Source: Trebonia sp963734665
GTDB lineage: Bacteria > Actinomycetota > Actinomycetes > Streptosporangiales > Streptosporangiaceae
Direction: 5' to 3'
NCBI GenBank assembly: GCA_963734665.1
Contig: CAVTIR010000010.1
Location: forward strand, 372,001-436,000
Length of the DNA: 64,000 nt
The position numbers and the translations under genes were made by a program. Positions 31,480 to 39,556 of this stretch are shown piece by piece; position 1 is the first letter of the stretch, and every line of letters starts with the position of its first letter. The notes beneath the pieces are model-generated. The model searched no databases. It worked only from the letters and a program-made list of their open reading frames with translations, and had not been told where the DNA came from.

Positions 31480-32301
31480 ATGCCTGAGGTCTACACGCAT
31501 GGTCATCACGAGTCAGTACTCCGCTCGCACAAGTGGCGCACCGCCGAGAACAGCGCCGCCTACCTGCTGCCGCATCTCGCCGTGGACGCCCGGATCCTCG
31601 ATATCGGCTGCGGTCCCGGCACGATCACCGCGGACCTGGCCGGCCGCGTGCCGGAGGGACACGTGACCGGCATCGACGCGGCGCAGGAGGTCATCGAGCA
31701 GGCCCGCGCGGCCTTCCCGCGAGCCGAGCGGGACCAGCAGAGCGGACGGCGGAACCTCGACTTCGCGACCGGCGACGTCTACGCCCTGGACTACCCGGAC
31801 GGCAGCTTCGACGTCGTGCACGCCCACCAGGTTCTGCAGCACCTGGGCGACCCGGTAGCGGCGCTGCGCGAGATGCGCCGTGTCACCAGGCCTGGCGGGC
31901 TCGTCGCGGTGCGCGACGCCGACTTCGGCGGCATGACCTGGTACCCAGAGCTTCCCATCCTCGACGAGTGGCGACAGTTCTACGTCACGGTCGCGCGGGG
32001 CAACGGCGGCGAGCCGCACGGCGGACGCCGCCTGCACGCCTGGGCCAGGGAGGCGGGCTTCACCGACATCACCTGCTCGTCCTCCAACTGGACCTACGCG
32101 ACGGAAACCGACCGGTCCTGGTGGGGCGGTTTGTGGGCCGACCGCACGGTCAAGTCGACGTTCGCGGCCACCGCGACGGAAGGCGGCCACGCGACCGCCG
32201 GCTACCTGGAGCGGATCGCCGACGGCTGGCGCGCCTGGGCGGCCGACGAGGACGGCTGGTTCCTGGTCCCGCACGGCGAAATCCTCTGCCGCGTGGCCTA
32301 G
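31480..32301 (+). CDS. Class I SAM-dependent methyltransferase (UbiE-like)
   Basis: A 273-aa methyltransferase. Motif I ILDIGCGPGTITADLA lies near residues 38-53, GIDAAQEVIEQA gives the strand-2 acidic residue, DVVHAHQVLQHLGDP is motif II, and RVTRPGGLVAVRDADFG is motif III. The N-terminal YTHGHHESVLRSHKWRTAEN is typical of the actinobacterial UbiE-like group. ATG 31480 is accepted; no strong Shine-Dalgarno is seen and an AT-containing stretch (GTAGCGATATG) directly precedes it, so it may be leaderless. Substrate unknown. Confidence 0.85.
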   Translation: MPEVYTHGHHESVLRSHKWRTAENSAAYLLPHLAVDARILDIGCGPGTITADLAGRVPEGHVTGIDAAQEVIEQARAAFPRAERDQQSGRRNLDFATGDVYALDYPDGSFDVVHAHQVLQHLGDPVAALREMRRVTRPGGLVAVRDADFGGMTWYPELPILDEWRQFYVTVARGNGGEPHGGRRLHAWAREAGFTDITCSSSNWTYATETDRSWWGGLWADRTVKSTFAATATEGGHATAGYLERIADGWRAWAADEDGWFLVPHGEILCRVA

Positions 32302-32320
32302 CTGCGAGGCCAAAAGCAAC

Positions 32321-32366
32321 ATGGTGGATCGTTGGGCGCGCCTGGTGCCTCCTAGCGATCCACCAT
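32321..32366 (+). terminator. Terminator-like hairpin after the methyltransferase
   Basis: ATGGTGGATCG (32321-32331) pairs exactly with 32356-32366, followed by TCTTC. It lies 20 bp behind the stop codon at 32301. Confidence 0.65.
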
Positions 32367-32385
32367 CTTCATGACGCGACCACGC

Positions 32386-32424
32386 CATGGCAGGATTAAC
32401 GGGCTTCGGCTGAAAACTGCCATG
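32386..32424. repeat. Second small inverted repeat
   Basis: CATGGCAG (32386-32393) and CTGCCATG (32417-32424) are exact complements with a 23-nt loop, directly after the first hairpin. Confidence 0.4.
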
Positions 32425-32561
32425 AAATGATGCCCGACTGGCAGCGCCGACGGCGGGCCGTAGGCCGAAGGCGGATGTCCGTGGGCGGACCAAAGGGGCA
32501 AGCGTCGCATTTAGCTCATGTGACGCTAGTCAGCGCGGCTGACTGGGCTTAACGTCGGGGC

Positions 32562-34448
32562 ATGGGCAGATACGAGGACGCTTTTCGCAGGAGCCTCGAC
32601 GACCCGGCAGGGTTCTGGGCTGAGGCCGCCACCGTCATCGACTGGTACACCCAGCCGGAAACGATCCTTGACGACAGCAACCCGCCCTTTTACCGGTGGT
32701 TTAAGGGCGGCACGCTTAACACCTGCCACAATGCTCTCGACCGCCACGTGGCGGGCGGCCATGGCGACCAGCTCGCCCTGATCTACGACTCGCCGGTGAC
32801 CGGCGTCAAGCAGACGTTCACGTTCGCCGAGCTCAGGTACGAGACCGCCAGGTTCGCCGGCGTCCTGGCCGGCCTCGGCATCGCCAAGGGCGACCGCGTG
32901 ATCATCTACATGCCGATGATCCCCGAGGCCGTGATCGCCATGCTCGCCTGCGCGCGACTTGGTGCCGTGCACAGCGTCGTGTTCGGCGGCTTCGCCGCAC
33001 ACGAGCTCGCCGTGCGGATTGACGACGCCAAGCCGAAGCTCATCGTCTCCGCGTCGTGCGGCATCGAAGGCGCGCGGGTCGTCGAGTACAAGCCGATCCT
33101 CGACGCGGCGGTCGACGAGGCGGAGCATAAGCCCGCGCACACGATCATCGTGCAGCGCCCGCAGGCGACCGCGGCCATGCGCGAAACCGACCTCGACTGG
33201 CACGATCTCGTGGCCGCAAACCCCGCGCCCGCCCCATGCGTCCCCGTCGACGCAACCGACCCGCTCTATATCCTCTACACCTCCGGTACCACGGGGAAGC
33301 CCAAGGGCGTGGTCAGGGACAACGGCGGCCACGCGGTCGCGCTTGCGTGGTCGATGCCCAACATCTACGACACGCACCAAGGCGAGGTGTTCTGGGCCGC
33401 CTCCGACATCGGCTGGGTCGTCGGCCACTCCTACATCGTCTACGCGCCGCTCCTGGCCGGCTGCACCACGATCCTCTACGAGGGCAAGCCGGTCGGCACC
33501 CCGGACGCCGGCGCTTTCTGGCGGGTTATCGCCGAGCACAACGTCAAGACGCTCTTCACCGCCCCGACGGGCTTCCGCGCGATCCGCAAGGAAGACCCGG
33601 ACGGGCGGCTCAAGCAGCAGTACGACCTCAGCGGCTTCAGGTACTTGTTCCTGGCCGGCGAGCGCCTTGACCCTGATACCTACCGATGGGCCGGCGAGCT
33701 GCTGAACGTCCCGGTGATCGACCACTGGTGGCAGACGGAGACCGGCTGGGCGATCGCCGCCGACCCGGTCGGCCTTGACATGAAGCCGACGAAACCCGGC
33801 TCGCCGAGCCTCCCGGTCCCCGGGTACGACGTCCAGATTCTGGACGAGGACGGCAACCAGGCCAAGCCGGGCGAAGCCGGGAACATCGCGATCAAGCTGC
33901 CGCTCCCGCCGTCCTGCCTGCCGACCCTCTGGCACGACGACGAGGGCTTCCTCCATTCCTACCTGGCCCGCTATCCCGGCTACTACCTCACGGGTGACGG
34001 CGGCTTCAAGGACGAAGACGGCTATCTCTACGTCATGGGCCGCATCGACGACGTGATCAACGTGGCCGGCCACCGGCTGTCCACCGGCGAGATGGAAGAG
34101 GTCCTCGCCAGCCACCCGGCGGTCGCCGAGTGCGCGGTGTTCGGTGTCAACGACGCGCTCAAGGGCGAGATGCCGCGCGGCCTGGTGGTGCTCAAGGCGG
34201 GCGTCACCGCGGACCAGCAACAGCTAGCGGCGGAGCTCGCCCAGATGATCCGCGACCGCATTGGCCCCATCGCCGCGCTAAGCAGGCTCGACATCGTGCC
34301 TGCCCTCCCCAAGACCCGATCGGGGAAGATCCTCAGGAAGACGATGCGCGGCCTGGCCAACGGGCGCGACGAGCCGGTGCCGTCCACCATCGATGACATG
34401 TCCGTCCTAGACAACTTGCGCCCTATTCTCGAGGGCGCGGCCAGCTAA
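32562..34448 (+). CDS. prpE: Propionyl-CoA synthetase-like acyl-CoA synthetase
   Basis: A 628-aa acetyl/propionyl-CoA-synthetase-class enzyme with the ACS N-terminal domain (FWAEAATVIDWYTQPETIL near residue 18). ARLGAVHSVVFGGFAAHEL, YTSGTTGKPKGVVRD (about 239-253), DHWWQTETGWAIAADPVG, the hinge YLTGDGGFKDEDGYLYVMGR described in part, and the catalytic Lys in KTRSGKILRKTMR are intact. D-H-W-W-Q-T-E and length 628 favour propionyl-CoA synthetase (PrpE/ACSS3) over acetyl-CoA synthetase (about 650 aa). It converts propionate, ATP and CoA to propionyl-CoA. It is a single gene with no methylcitrate or methylmalonate genes nearby. Confidence 0.85.
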   Translation: MGRYEDAFRRSLDDPAGFWAEAATVIDWYTQPETILDDSNPPFYRWFKGGTLNTCHNALDRHVAGGHGDQLALIYDSPVTGVKQTFTFAELRYETARFAGVLAGLGIAKGDRVIIYMPMIPEAVIAMLACARLGAVHSVVFGGFAAHELAVRIDDAKPKLIVSASCGIEGARVVEYKPILDAAVDEAEHKPAHTIIVQRPQATAAMRETDLDWHDLVAANPAPAPCVPVDATDPLYILYTSGTTGKPKGVVRDNGGHAVALAWSMPNIYDTHQGEVFWAASDIGWVVGHSYIVYAPLLAGCTTILYEGKPVGTPDAGAFWRVIAEHNVKTLFTAPTGFRAIRKEDPDGRLKQQYDLSGFRYLFLAGERLDPDTYRWAGELLNVPVIDHWWQTETGWAIAADPVGLDMKPTKPGSPSLPVPGYDVQILDEDGNQAKPGEAGNIAIKLPLPPSCLPTLWHDDEGFLHSYLARYPGYYLTGDGGFKDEDGYLYVMGRIDDVINVAGHRLSTGEMEEVLASHPAVAECAVFGVNDALKGEMPRGLVVLKAGVTADQQQLAAELAQMIRDRIGPIAALSRLDIVPALPKTRSGKILRKTMRGLANGRDEPVPSTIDDMSVLDNLRPILEGAAS

Positions 34449-34642
34449 CCCGGCTCTGCCCCCGCATCATCCCAGACGGCGGCCCGAGCGCCGAGGCGGG
34501 CGGGAGGGAAGCACGCCGAATGCGCATTTGGGCTGGCAAGAGTCCGCCCGAAAGCGCATTTGGCGTGCTCCGGGGGGGCGTCGGCCGCCGGACCAACGGC
34601 ACACGGCCGCTGTCGCCGTTCGGCCCCGGGGCGAGCGGGGTC

Positions 34643-35026
34643 TTATTCCTCGGTCGGCCGCTGCTCACGCTCGGCACGCCTCAGGAAGTTGTTGAGCTGG
34701 TGAGCAAGCCGAAGTCGTTCGGAAGATACTTCGGAGAGCCTCGCCGCTAGCTCGTCACGCTGGCGGACAACCTGAGCCAGCTGCTGCTCAAGTTCGATGA
34801 TCCGCCGGATGGCGGGGATCGTCAGGCCCTCGTCGGCCATCGTGGCGACCTGCTGGATGACGCGGATCTCCACGCGGGTGTAACGGCGCTGCCGGCCGGC
34901 CGAGCGCTGCGGCGAGACGACCTCAAGCTCGTCGATGCGGCGCAGGAAGGCCTGCTTCAGCGAGAGCATCTCCGCGACCTGCCCGACGGTATAAAGGGGG
35001 ACATTCTCGTCCTCGAACGGCTCCAT
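34643..35026 (-). CDS. MerR-family regulator, HspR-like
   Basis: A 127-aa MerR-type protein. The winged-helix part has LYTVGQVAEMLSLKQAFLRRIDELEVVSPQRSAGRQRRYTRVEI, with the family helix-turn-helix and wing, and a long C-terminal helix rich in Leu, Gln and Arg (about 75-125) for dimerisation. There is no Cys-rich metal site. ATG 35026 is preferred over GTG 35032 because GGGAGG lies six bases before it. It is downstream of a small heat-shock protein gene on the same strand and is probably its regulator, as HspR-type repressors control heat-shock genes; this is a context inference. Confidence 0.8.
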   Translation of the reverse strand: MEPFEDENVPLYTVGQVAEMLSLKQAFLRRIDELEVVSPQRSAGRQRRYTRVEIRVIQQVATMADEGLTIPAIRRIIELEQQLAQVVRQRDELAARLSEVSSERLRLAHQLNNFLRRAEREQRPTEE

Positions 35027-35083
35027 GTGCACCTCCCTAGTGGCGCCTCTGGCGAGTGATCACAACCACCCTGGACGATGCTA

Positions 35084-35118
35084 AGCGGCCAGCGGTGCGT
35101 CTCGCCCCGCTGGCCGCT
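35084..35118 (-). terminator. 12-bp perfect hairpin between hsp20 and merR genes
   Basis: AGCGGCCAGCGG (35084-35095) is the exact complement of CCGCTGGCCGCT (35107-35118) with an 11-nt loop. With the hairpin at 35137-35153 it should reduce read-through from hsp20 into the regulator gene. Confidence 0.75.
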
Positions 35119-35136
35119 CGTAGCGCGTCAGCTAAT

Positions 35137-35153
35137 ACTGCCGTCACGGCAGT
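35137..35153 (-). terminator. Short perfect hairpin at the hsp20 stop
   Basis: ACTGCCGTCACGGCAGT folds to a 7-bp stem with a 3-nt loop, two bases beyond the end of the hsp20 gene. Confidence 0.65.
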
Positions 35154-35155
35154 CC

Positions 35156-35605
35156 TTACTCGGCCGGGAGCTCCTTGGCCTCGCTGGTGGTGCCGACCGT
35201 GATCTTGCGCGGCTTGGCCTCCTCGCGGACCGGGATGCGGATCTCCAGCACGCCGTCGTGGTGGCTGGCCTCGATCGCCTCGGCGTCCAGGTTGTCCGAG
35301 AGGCGGACGCGGCGGGTGAAGCTGCCGAACTGCCGCTCGCGGACGACCGGGTTCTCGCCCTCGGTCTTGGTCTCCTCACGCGTCGCGCTGACGGTGAGGA
35401 CGCCCTTGTCGACGGTCACGTCGATCTTGTCCTGGTCCACGCCGGGAACGTCGAAGCGGAGGACCACCTCGCCGTCGCGGCGGACGGTGTCCATGGGCAG
35501 GGCCGGGGCGTAGCTAAAGCCACCGAGGTTGAGAGCACTGCCACCGAACGCACGGCGGACGATGCGGTCGAAGTCACGGCTCGGGTCGAGAGTTGTCAGG
35601 TACAT
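35156..35605 (-). CDS. Small heat-shock protein, Hsp20/alpha-crystallin family
   Basis: A 149-aa chaperone with start ATG 35605 preceded by GGAGGTAGCG. After an N-terminal arm with PSRDFDRIVRRAFGG, the alpha-crystallin domain runs from about residue 40 to 130: LRFDVPGVDQDKIDVTVDKGVLTVSA, described in part, FGSFTRRVRLSDNLD and the closing G-V-L-E-I-R-I-P motif. Such proteins hold unfolding proteins under heat stress. A strong promoter lies upstream, and a MerR/HspR-like gene lies downstream. Confidence 0.92.
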   Translation of the reverse strand: MYLTTLDPSRDFDRIVRRAFGGSALNLGGFSYAPALPMDTVRRDGEVVLRFDVPGVDQDKIDVTVDKGVLTVSATREETKTEGENPVVRERQFGSFTRRVRLSDNLDAEAIEASHHDGVLEIRIPVREEAKPRKITVGTTSEAKELPAE

Positions 35606-35676
35606 CGCTACCTCCTGGGAGGGCTGCCACCCTGTGTGGTCTCGCCCTTCGCTCGTAAGAAACTTACATCTCAAGT

Positions 35677-35704
35677 TGTATATTCAATGCTGCACGATTG
35701 TCAA
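35677..35704 (-). promoter_or_regulatory. Promoter of the small heat-shock gene
   Basis: On the minus strand TTGACA (35699-35704) and TATACA (35677-35682) are separated by 16 bp, close to the vegetative consensus. Just downstream AACTT-N7-AAGTT is a short inverted repeat (35661-35677 region) that could bind the repressor. I did not find a full CTTGAGT-N7-ACTCAAG HspR box. Confidence 0.7.
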
Positions 35705-35754
35705 ATAAGTTGCGATCTTGCCTGCCGGCAGGGGGTGGCGGCTACCCTCAAGGC

Positions 35755-36291
35755 ATGGCAATCCGCGACATTCGGCTGTTCGGCGACCCGATCCTGCGCA
35801 CCGCCGCCGAGCCCGTCACCGACTTCGACAAGCAATTGCGCTCCCTCGTCAAGGACCTGACCCAGACGCTCGATGACGCTCGCGGCGCCGGGCTCGCGGC
35901 ACCGCAGATCGGCGTGGGCCTGCGGGCGTTCGCCTACGTGGTCGGCAGCGAGCGCGGCTACCTGGTGAATCCGGTCCTTGAGTTCCCCGACGAGGAGGAG
36001 CAAGACGGCGAAGAGGGGTGCCTGTCATTCCCCGGCATCTACTACGACGTGAAGCGGCGGCTGAACACGGTAGCCCGCGGCTTCACCGACCGCGGTGACC
36101 CGATCCAGGTCGTCGGGACGGAGATCCTCGCCCGCTGCCTGCAACACGAGACCGACCACCTGGACGGCGTGCTGTTCATCGACCGGATGGACGCGGCCAC
36201 CAGAAAGCAGGCTATGAGGGAAATCAGAGAAACAAACTGGGACATACCGGTAAAGATTAGCCCGCATAGGATGACTGACCGCATATTCTGA
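35755..36291 (+). CDS. def: Peptide deformylase
   Basis: A 178-aa metalloprotease that removes the N-terminal formyl group of new proteins. All three family motifs are present: GAGLAAPQIG (about 44-53), EGCLSFPG (about 87-94, metal Cys) and QHETDHLDG (about 129-137, metal His residues and catalytic Glu). ATG 35755 is preceded by TACCCT seven bases upstream with little leader, so it may be a leaderless mRNA. It is divergent from hsp20; the two promoters overlap. Confidence 0.95.
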   Translation: MAIRDIRLFGDPILRTAAEPVTDFDKQLRSLVKDLTQTLDDARGAGLAAPQIGVGLRAFAYVVGSERGYLVNPVLEFPDEEEQDGEEGCLSFPGIYYDVKRRLNTVARGFTDRGDPIQVVGTEILARCLQHETDHLDGVLFIDRMDAATRKQAMREIRETNWDIPVKISPHRMTDRIF

Positions 36292-36463
36292 CATCTGGCT
36301 CGGGGTGCGCCGCGCTCCCGTATCCATAACGCCGGAAGCGTTGCAACAGAGACGCTTCAGAGGTCGGCGGGGCACAATGTGGGTACTGGGTCGTAAGGAT
36401 TCCTTTGCCTAAAAAATGGATAGCTTCCACTGCGGGACCAAGCTATGCGGGAGGTATGCGGAC

Positions 36464-37807
36464 ATGTCGCGAAGAGTGCCCCCTGATGGAGTGGAAGATG
36501 GGTATTTGCGCGGGAATATGCGCCGGTATGAGAACCCACATCGTTTCGACGACCAGCGCGACCAGCGCGACCAGGTGCCGGGGCAAGGGCCTGGTGGCCC
36601 GGCACTCCCTGAGCAGTCGCCGCGGGACCTCCCGCCGGCGCGCAAGGTCCGTTTCCGCCGCACCCGGCGGTTCTTCCGGCGTCGCACGGTTCGCGTCGTC
36701 AGCGCGGTGGTCGCGCTCTTCCTCATCTGGGTGATGTTCTCTGTCGGCCAGGCGGCGTTCAAGAACAACGGCCAGAGTGTCTCCGCGAACGTCGCGGAAT
36801 GGGCCAGGGACCACTACCTCGGCCCGGTCGTGACGTTCGGTGAATGGCTGAGCTACAACCCGCCGCCCAAGGGCGGCAAGCCGTCGTTCTCGCTCGCCGT
36901 GCCGAGCAGCGAGGCGCTCGCCGCGAGCGAGGCACCGAAGGTCAAGGCGCCGAAGATCCCGGCCAAGCCGGCCTTCGTGCCCGACATCCCGGCCACGCTG
37001 AAGTCCCTGGCGGGCACGCCGATCGCCGGCGAAGGGCAGTGGCGCGTAGTGGAGAAGGTGAACGGCGAGCCCGCGATCCTGACGACGTTCCTGCGGGACG
37101 CGACGTACACGTCCGAGGTCAACGGCATCGCGTCAATTGACCAGCGCCTGGTCACGTTCTCGCTGCGCCCCGGATCAGAAGACCCGGGACCGGCCAACTG
37201 GGGCGTGCCCGACTACATCCCCGCGGGCCAGCGGAAGGACCTGCTCGCCACGTTCAACGGCGGGTTCAAGCTGGACACGGCGGGTGGCGGCTTCTACCTG
37301 AACGGCATTTACCACGGCTCGCTTGAGAACGGCACGGCGTCGATCGTCTACTACAAGAACGGCACGATCAAGATCGGCGAATGGGGCCGGGACTTCACGA
37401 TGAACTCCTCGATCGTGGGCGTCAGGCAGAACCTCAAGCTGCTCGTGGACCACAGCCAGGTGTCGCCTGACGCCAACTCGGACGTGATGAGCAACTGGGG
37501 CGCGACGCTCGGCGGCGGGTACTACGTCTGGCGGTCCGGGATCGGCATCACTAAGGACGGCCGGATCATCTACGTCTACGGCCCGGCGCTTGACGCGCAG
37601 GACCTGGGCGAGCTGCTGCAGCGGGCCGGCGCGGTCGAGGGCATGCAGATGGACATCAACCCGGCCTGGATGAAGTTCGACTACTACCAGGCCAAGGGCG
37701 ACCCGAGCGACCCGACGCCGGCGCCGCTGCTGCCGACCCAGCAGCCGAGCCCCTACTCGTACTACTCGCCGTCGACCCGCGACTTCACCGCGGTCTTCGC
37801 ACGGTGA
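36464..37807 (+). CDS. Membrane-anchored phosphodiester glycosidase (NAGPA) family protein
   Basis: A 447-aa protein from ATG 36464; an in-frame ATG at 36416 would add 16 residues. The N-terminal part is disordered (Asp/Gln/Pro-rich), then an Arg-rich patch precedes one membrane helix (VRVVSAVVALFLIWVMFSVG), placing the rest outside. A Pro/Lys/Ala-rich linker leads to a C-terminal phosphodiester-glycosidase (NAGPA-like) domain: LLATFNGGFKLDTAGGGFYLNG, described in part, SNWGATLGGGYYVWRSG and the ending QMDINPAWMKFD. It probably acts on cell-wall or exopolysaccharide glycans. It overlaps the next gene by 4 bp, linking it to cell-wall precursor genes. Confidence 0.8.
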   Translation: MSRRVPPDGVEDGYLRGNMRRYENPHRFDDQRDQRDQVPGQGPGGPALPEQSPRDLPPARKVRFRRTRRFFRRRTVRVVSAVVALFLIWVMFSVGQAAFKNNGQSVSANVAEWARDHYLGPVVTFGEWLSYNPPPKGGKPSFSLAVPSSEALAASEAPKVKAPKIPAKPAFVPDIPATLKSLAGTPIAGEGQWRVVEKVNGEPAILTTFLRDATYTSEVNGIASIDQRLVTFSLRPGSEDPGPANWGVPDYIPAGQRKDLLATFNGGFKLDTAGGGFYLNGIYHGSLENGTASIVYYKNGTIKIGEWGRDFTMNSSIVGVRQNLKLLVDHSQVSPDANSDVMSNWGATLGGGYYVWRSGIGITKDGRIIYVYGPALDAQDLGELLQRAGAVEGMQMDINPAWMKFDYYQAKGDPSDPTPAPLLPTQQPSPYSYYSPSTRDFTAVFAR

Positions 37808-38760
37808 CGTTCAATAAGACGACGGCAGCTGGCGGAGACACAGGGGCGCGGGCAACGGTGCCTGCCGCAGCGGCCTTCTCGTTCTCGCCGGCGCGCTGGG
37901 GGCGTGCCGTCCTGCAGACGACGCGGCCCCGGCAGTGGCCGAAGAACCTGCTGGTGTTCGCGGCGCCGCTTGCGGCGGCCTCGCTCGGCCGCGATAACGG
38001 CTTCGGCTACGCGCTGATCGCCATGTTCGCCTTCGGTTGCGCGTCGGCGGCGGTCTACTTCATCAACGACGTCGCGGACGTCGAGCGGGACCGGCGGCAC
38101 CCGGTGAAGCGGAACCGGCCGATCGCCTCGGGCGCGCTGCCCGAGCAGCACGCGGTCGTGCTCGCTGTGCTCGCGGCGATGCTCGCGGTCAGTGCCGGCG
38201 TGGTGATCCGCGCGCCGCTGCTCGTCGCCACGGCGTCGCTGTACCTGTGCTCGTCGTTCCTTTACTCGCTCAAGCTCAAGCACGTCCCGTACGTCGAGAT
38301 GCTGCTCGTGGCATCCGGGTTCGTGCTGCGACTGCTCGGCGGCGCGGCCGCGACGCACGTGCGGCCGTCCGTCTGGTTCCTGCTGGTATGCAGCCTCGGC
38401 GCACTCGGCGTGGCGGTGGCCAAGCGGTACACCGAGCTGACCAGCCTGGGCGCGGACGCCGTCAGGCACCGCCCGGTAATGCGCTGGTACCGGGCGGATA
38501 TGCTCCGGGTCACGCAGGTGCTCATCGGGGTCGGCGTGCTCGCCACCTACCTGATGTGGGCGCTCAGCGAGGACGCCGCCGCCCGACCGTGGCACCTGGC
38601 GTCGGCGCTGCCGCTGGCCGCCGCGCTCGTTCGGTTCGGCGTGCTCACGGCGCGCCGCACGGTGCGCCCGGTGGAAGACCTGATCACGCGGGACGCGGTC
38701 ATGCTCTGCTGTGAGGCGGCGTGGCTGGTCTTGTTCTGCATCGGCCTCTACGTGGAGTGA
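37804..38760 (+). CDS. UbiA-family polyprenyl-phosphate phosphoribosyltransferase
   Basis: A 318-aa integral membrane protein with about eight to nine hydrophobic segments. The diagnostic Asp-rich motif is NDVADVERDRRHPVKRNRPIASG (about 90-112, given here as its key residues N-D-x-x-D-x-x-x-D-x-x-H), and a second motif near K-R-Y-x-E is in AVAKRYTEL. This is the pattern of decaprenyl-phosphate 5-phosphoribosyltransferase (Rv3806c/UbiA), the first membrane step towards decaprenyl-phospho-arabinose. GTG 37804 overlaps the upstream stop. The next gene is a DprE2-like reductase, which supports the assignment. Confidence 0.82.
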   Translation: MTFNKTTAAGGDTGARATVPAAAAFSFSPARWGRAVLQTTRPRQWPKNLLVFAAPLAAASLGRDNGFGYALIAMFAFGCASAAVYFINDVADVERDRRHPVKRNRPIASGALPEQHAVVLAVLAAMLAVSAGVVIRAPLLVATASLYLCSSFLYSLKLKHVPYVEMLLVASGFVLRLLGGAAATHVRPSVWFLLVCSLGALGVAVAKRYTELTSLGADAVRHRPVMRWYRADMLRVTQVLIGVGVLATYLMWALSEDAAARPWHLASALPLAAALVRFGVLTARRTVRPVEDLITRDAVMLCCEAAWLVLFCIGLYVE

Positions 38761-38763
38761 CAA

Positions 38764-39516
38764 ATGAGAGTTCTGCTGCTCGGTGGCACGAGCGAGATCG
38801 GCCTTGCGATCCTCTCCGCGCTGCGCCTCGGACCCGACGCGGAGGTCATCCTGGCCGGCCGGGACCCGCAACGGCTTGAGGCGGCGGGGAAGGCGCTGAG
38901 CCGCCCGGTCACGGTCGCCCGGTATGACGCCATGGAGACCGGCGCCCACCAGGCGTTCGCCGACGAGATCTGCGCCGGGGGAGTGCCCGACCTCGTGATC
39001 GCCGCGACCGGCGTCCTGATCCCGCAGGGGCGGCTGGAACAGGACGTGCGGCTCGCCGCGACGATGATCGAGACCAACTTCACCGGGCACGTCACGGCGC
39101 TGCTCGCCTTCGGCGGGGCCATGCGCCGCCGTGGCAGCGGCACGATCGTGGTCTTGTCGTCCGTCGCGGCCGTCCGGCCGCGCAAGTTCAACTCGGTTTA
39201 CGGGGCGACGAAGGCGGGCCTTGACGCGTTCGCGCGCGGCTACGCTGACTCGCTGCACGGCACCGGCGTCCACGTGCTGCTCGTCCGGCCGGGGTTCGTG
39301 ACCGGCCGGATGACGGAGGGGATGAAGCCCGCCCCGCTGGCAACGACGCCGGAGGCGGTCGGCACGGCGGTCGCGAGCGCGCTGCGCAGCCAGGGCCGGG
39401 GCAACCAGGGGCGGGGCGGCGGCAAGTCCGTCCTGTGGGTGCCTGCCCCGCTCGTCGGCCTGGCGACGGTGCTGAAGCTGATCCCGCGGCCGGTCTGGCG
39501 CAAGCTGGAGAACTAG
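38764..39516 (+). CDS. DprE2-like short-chain dehydrogenase
   Basis: A 250-aa SDR. The cofactor loop is LLLGGTSEIGLAI (residues 4-16), LAGRDPQRL follows strand 2, VLSSVAAVRP carries the active-site Ser and VYGATKAGLDA the Y-x-x-x-K pair. GGTSEIG and the C-terminal KSVLWVPAPLVGLATVLKLIPRPVWRKL hydrophobic tail (described in part) are typical of decaprenyl-phospho-2-keto-ribose reductase DprE2. It starts 3 bp after the UbiA-type gene. The partner oxidase DprE1 is not in the window. Confidence 0.8.
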   Translation: MRVLLLGGTSEIGLAILSALRLGPDAEVILAGRDPQRLEAAGKALSRPVTVARYDAMETGAHQAFADEICAGGVPDLVIAATGVLIPQGRLEQDVRLAATMIETNFTGHVTALLAFGGAMRRRGSGTIVVLSSVAAVRPRKFNSVYGATKAGLDAFARGYADSLHGTGVHVLLVRPGFVTGRMTEGMKPAPLATTPEAVGTAVASALRSQGRGNQGRGGGKSVLWVPAPLVGLATVLKLIPRPVWRKLEN

Positions 39517-39517
39517 C

Positions 39518-39556
39518 TACTTTGCGGTGATCCGGGTGTTACTTTGCGGTGATCCG
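39518..39556. repeat. Tandem duplication of the pyrH 3' end
   Basis: TACTTTGCGGTGATCCG occurs at 39518-39534 and 39540-39556 (22-bp unit). The second copy encodes the last codons and stop of pyrH (minus strand); the first lies just beyond it, between convergent genes. Confidence 0.75.

Noticed and set aside
32526..34220. 564-codon minus-strand frame
   Set aside because: Antisense shadow of the propionyl-CoA synthetase gene, which has all ANL motifs.
35640..35710. HspR (HAIR) box CTTGAGT-N7-ACTCAAG upstream of hsp20
   Set aside because: Only a half-site-like CTTGAG and a short AACTT/AAGTT inverted repeat are present.
37762..39273. 503-codon minus-strand frame across the UbiA and DprE2-like genes
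   Set aside because: Arg/Glu/His-rich shadow antisense to two well supported genes.
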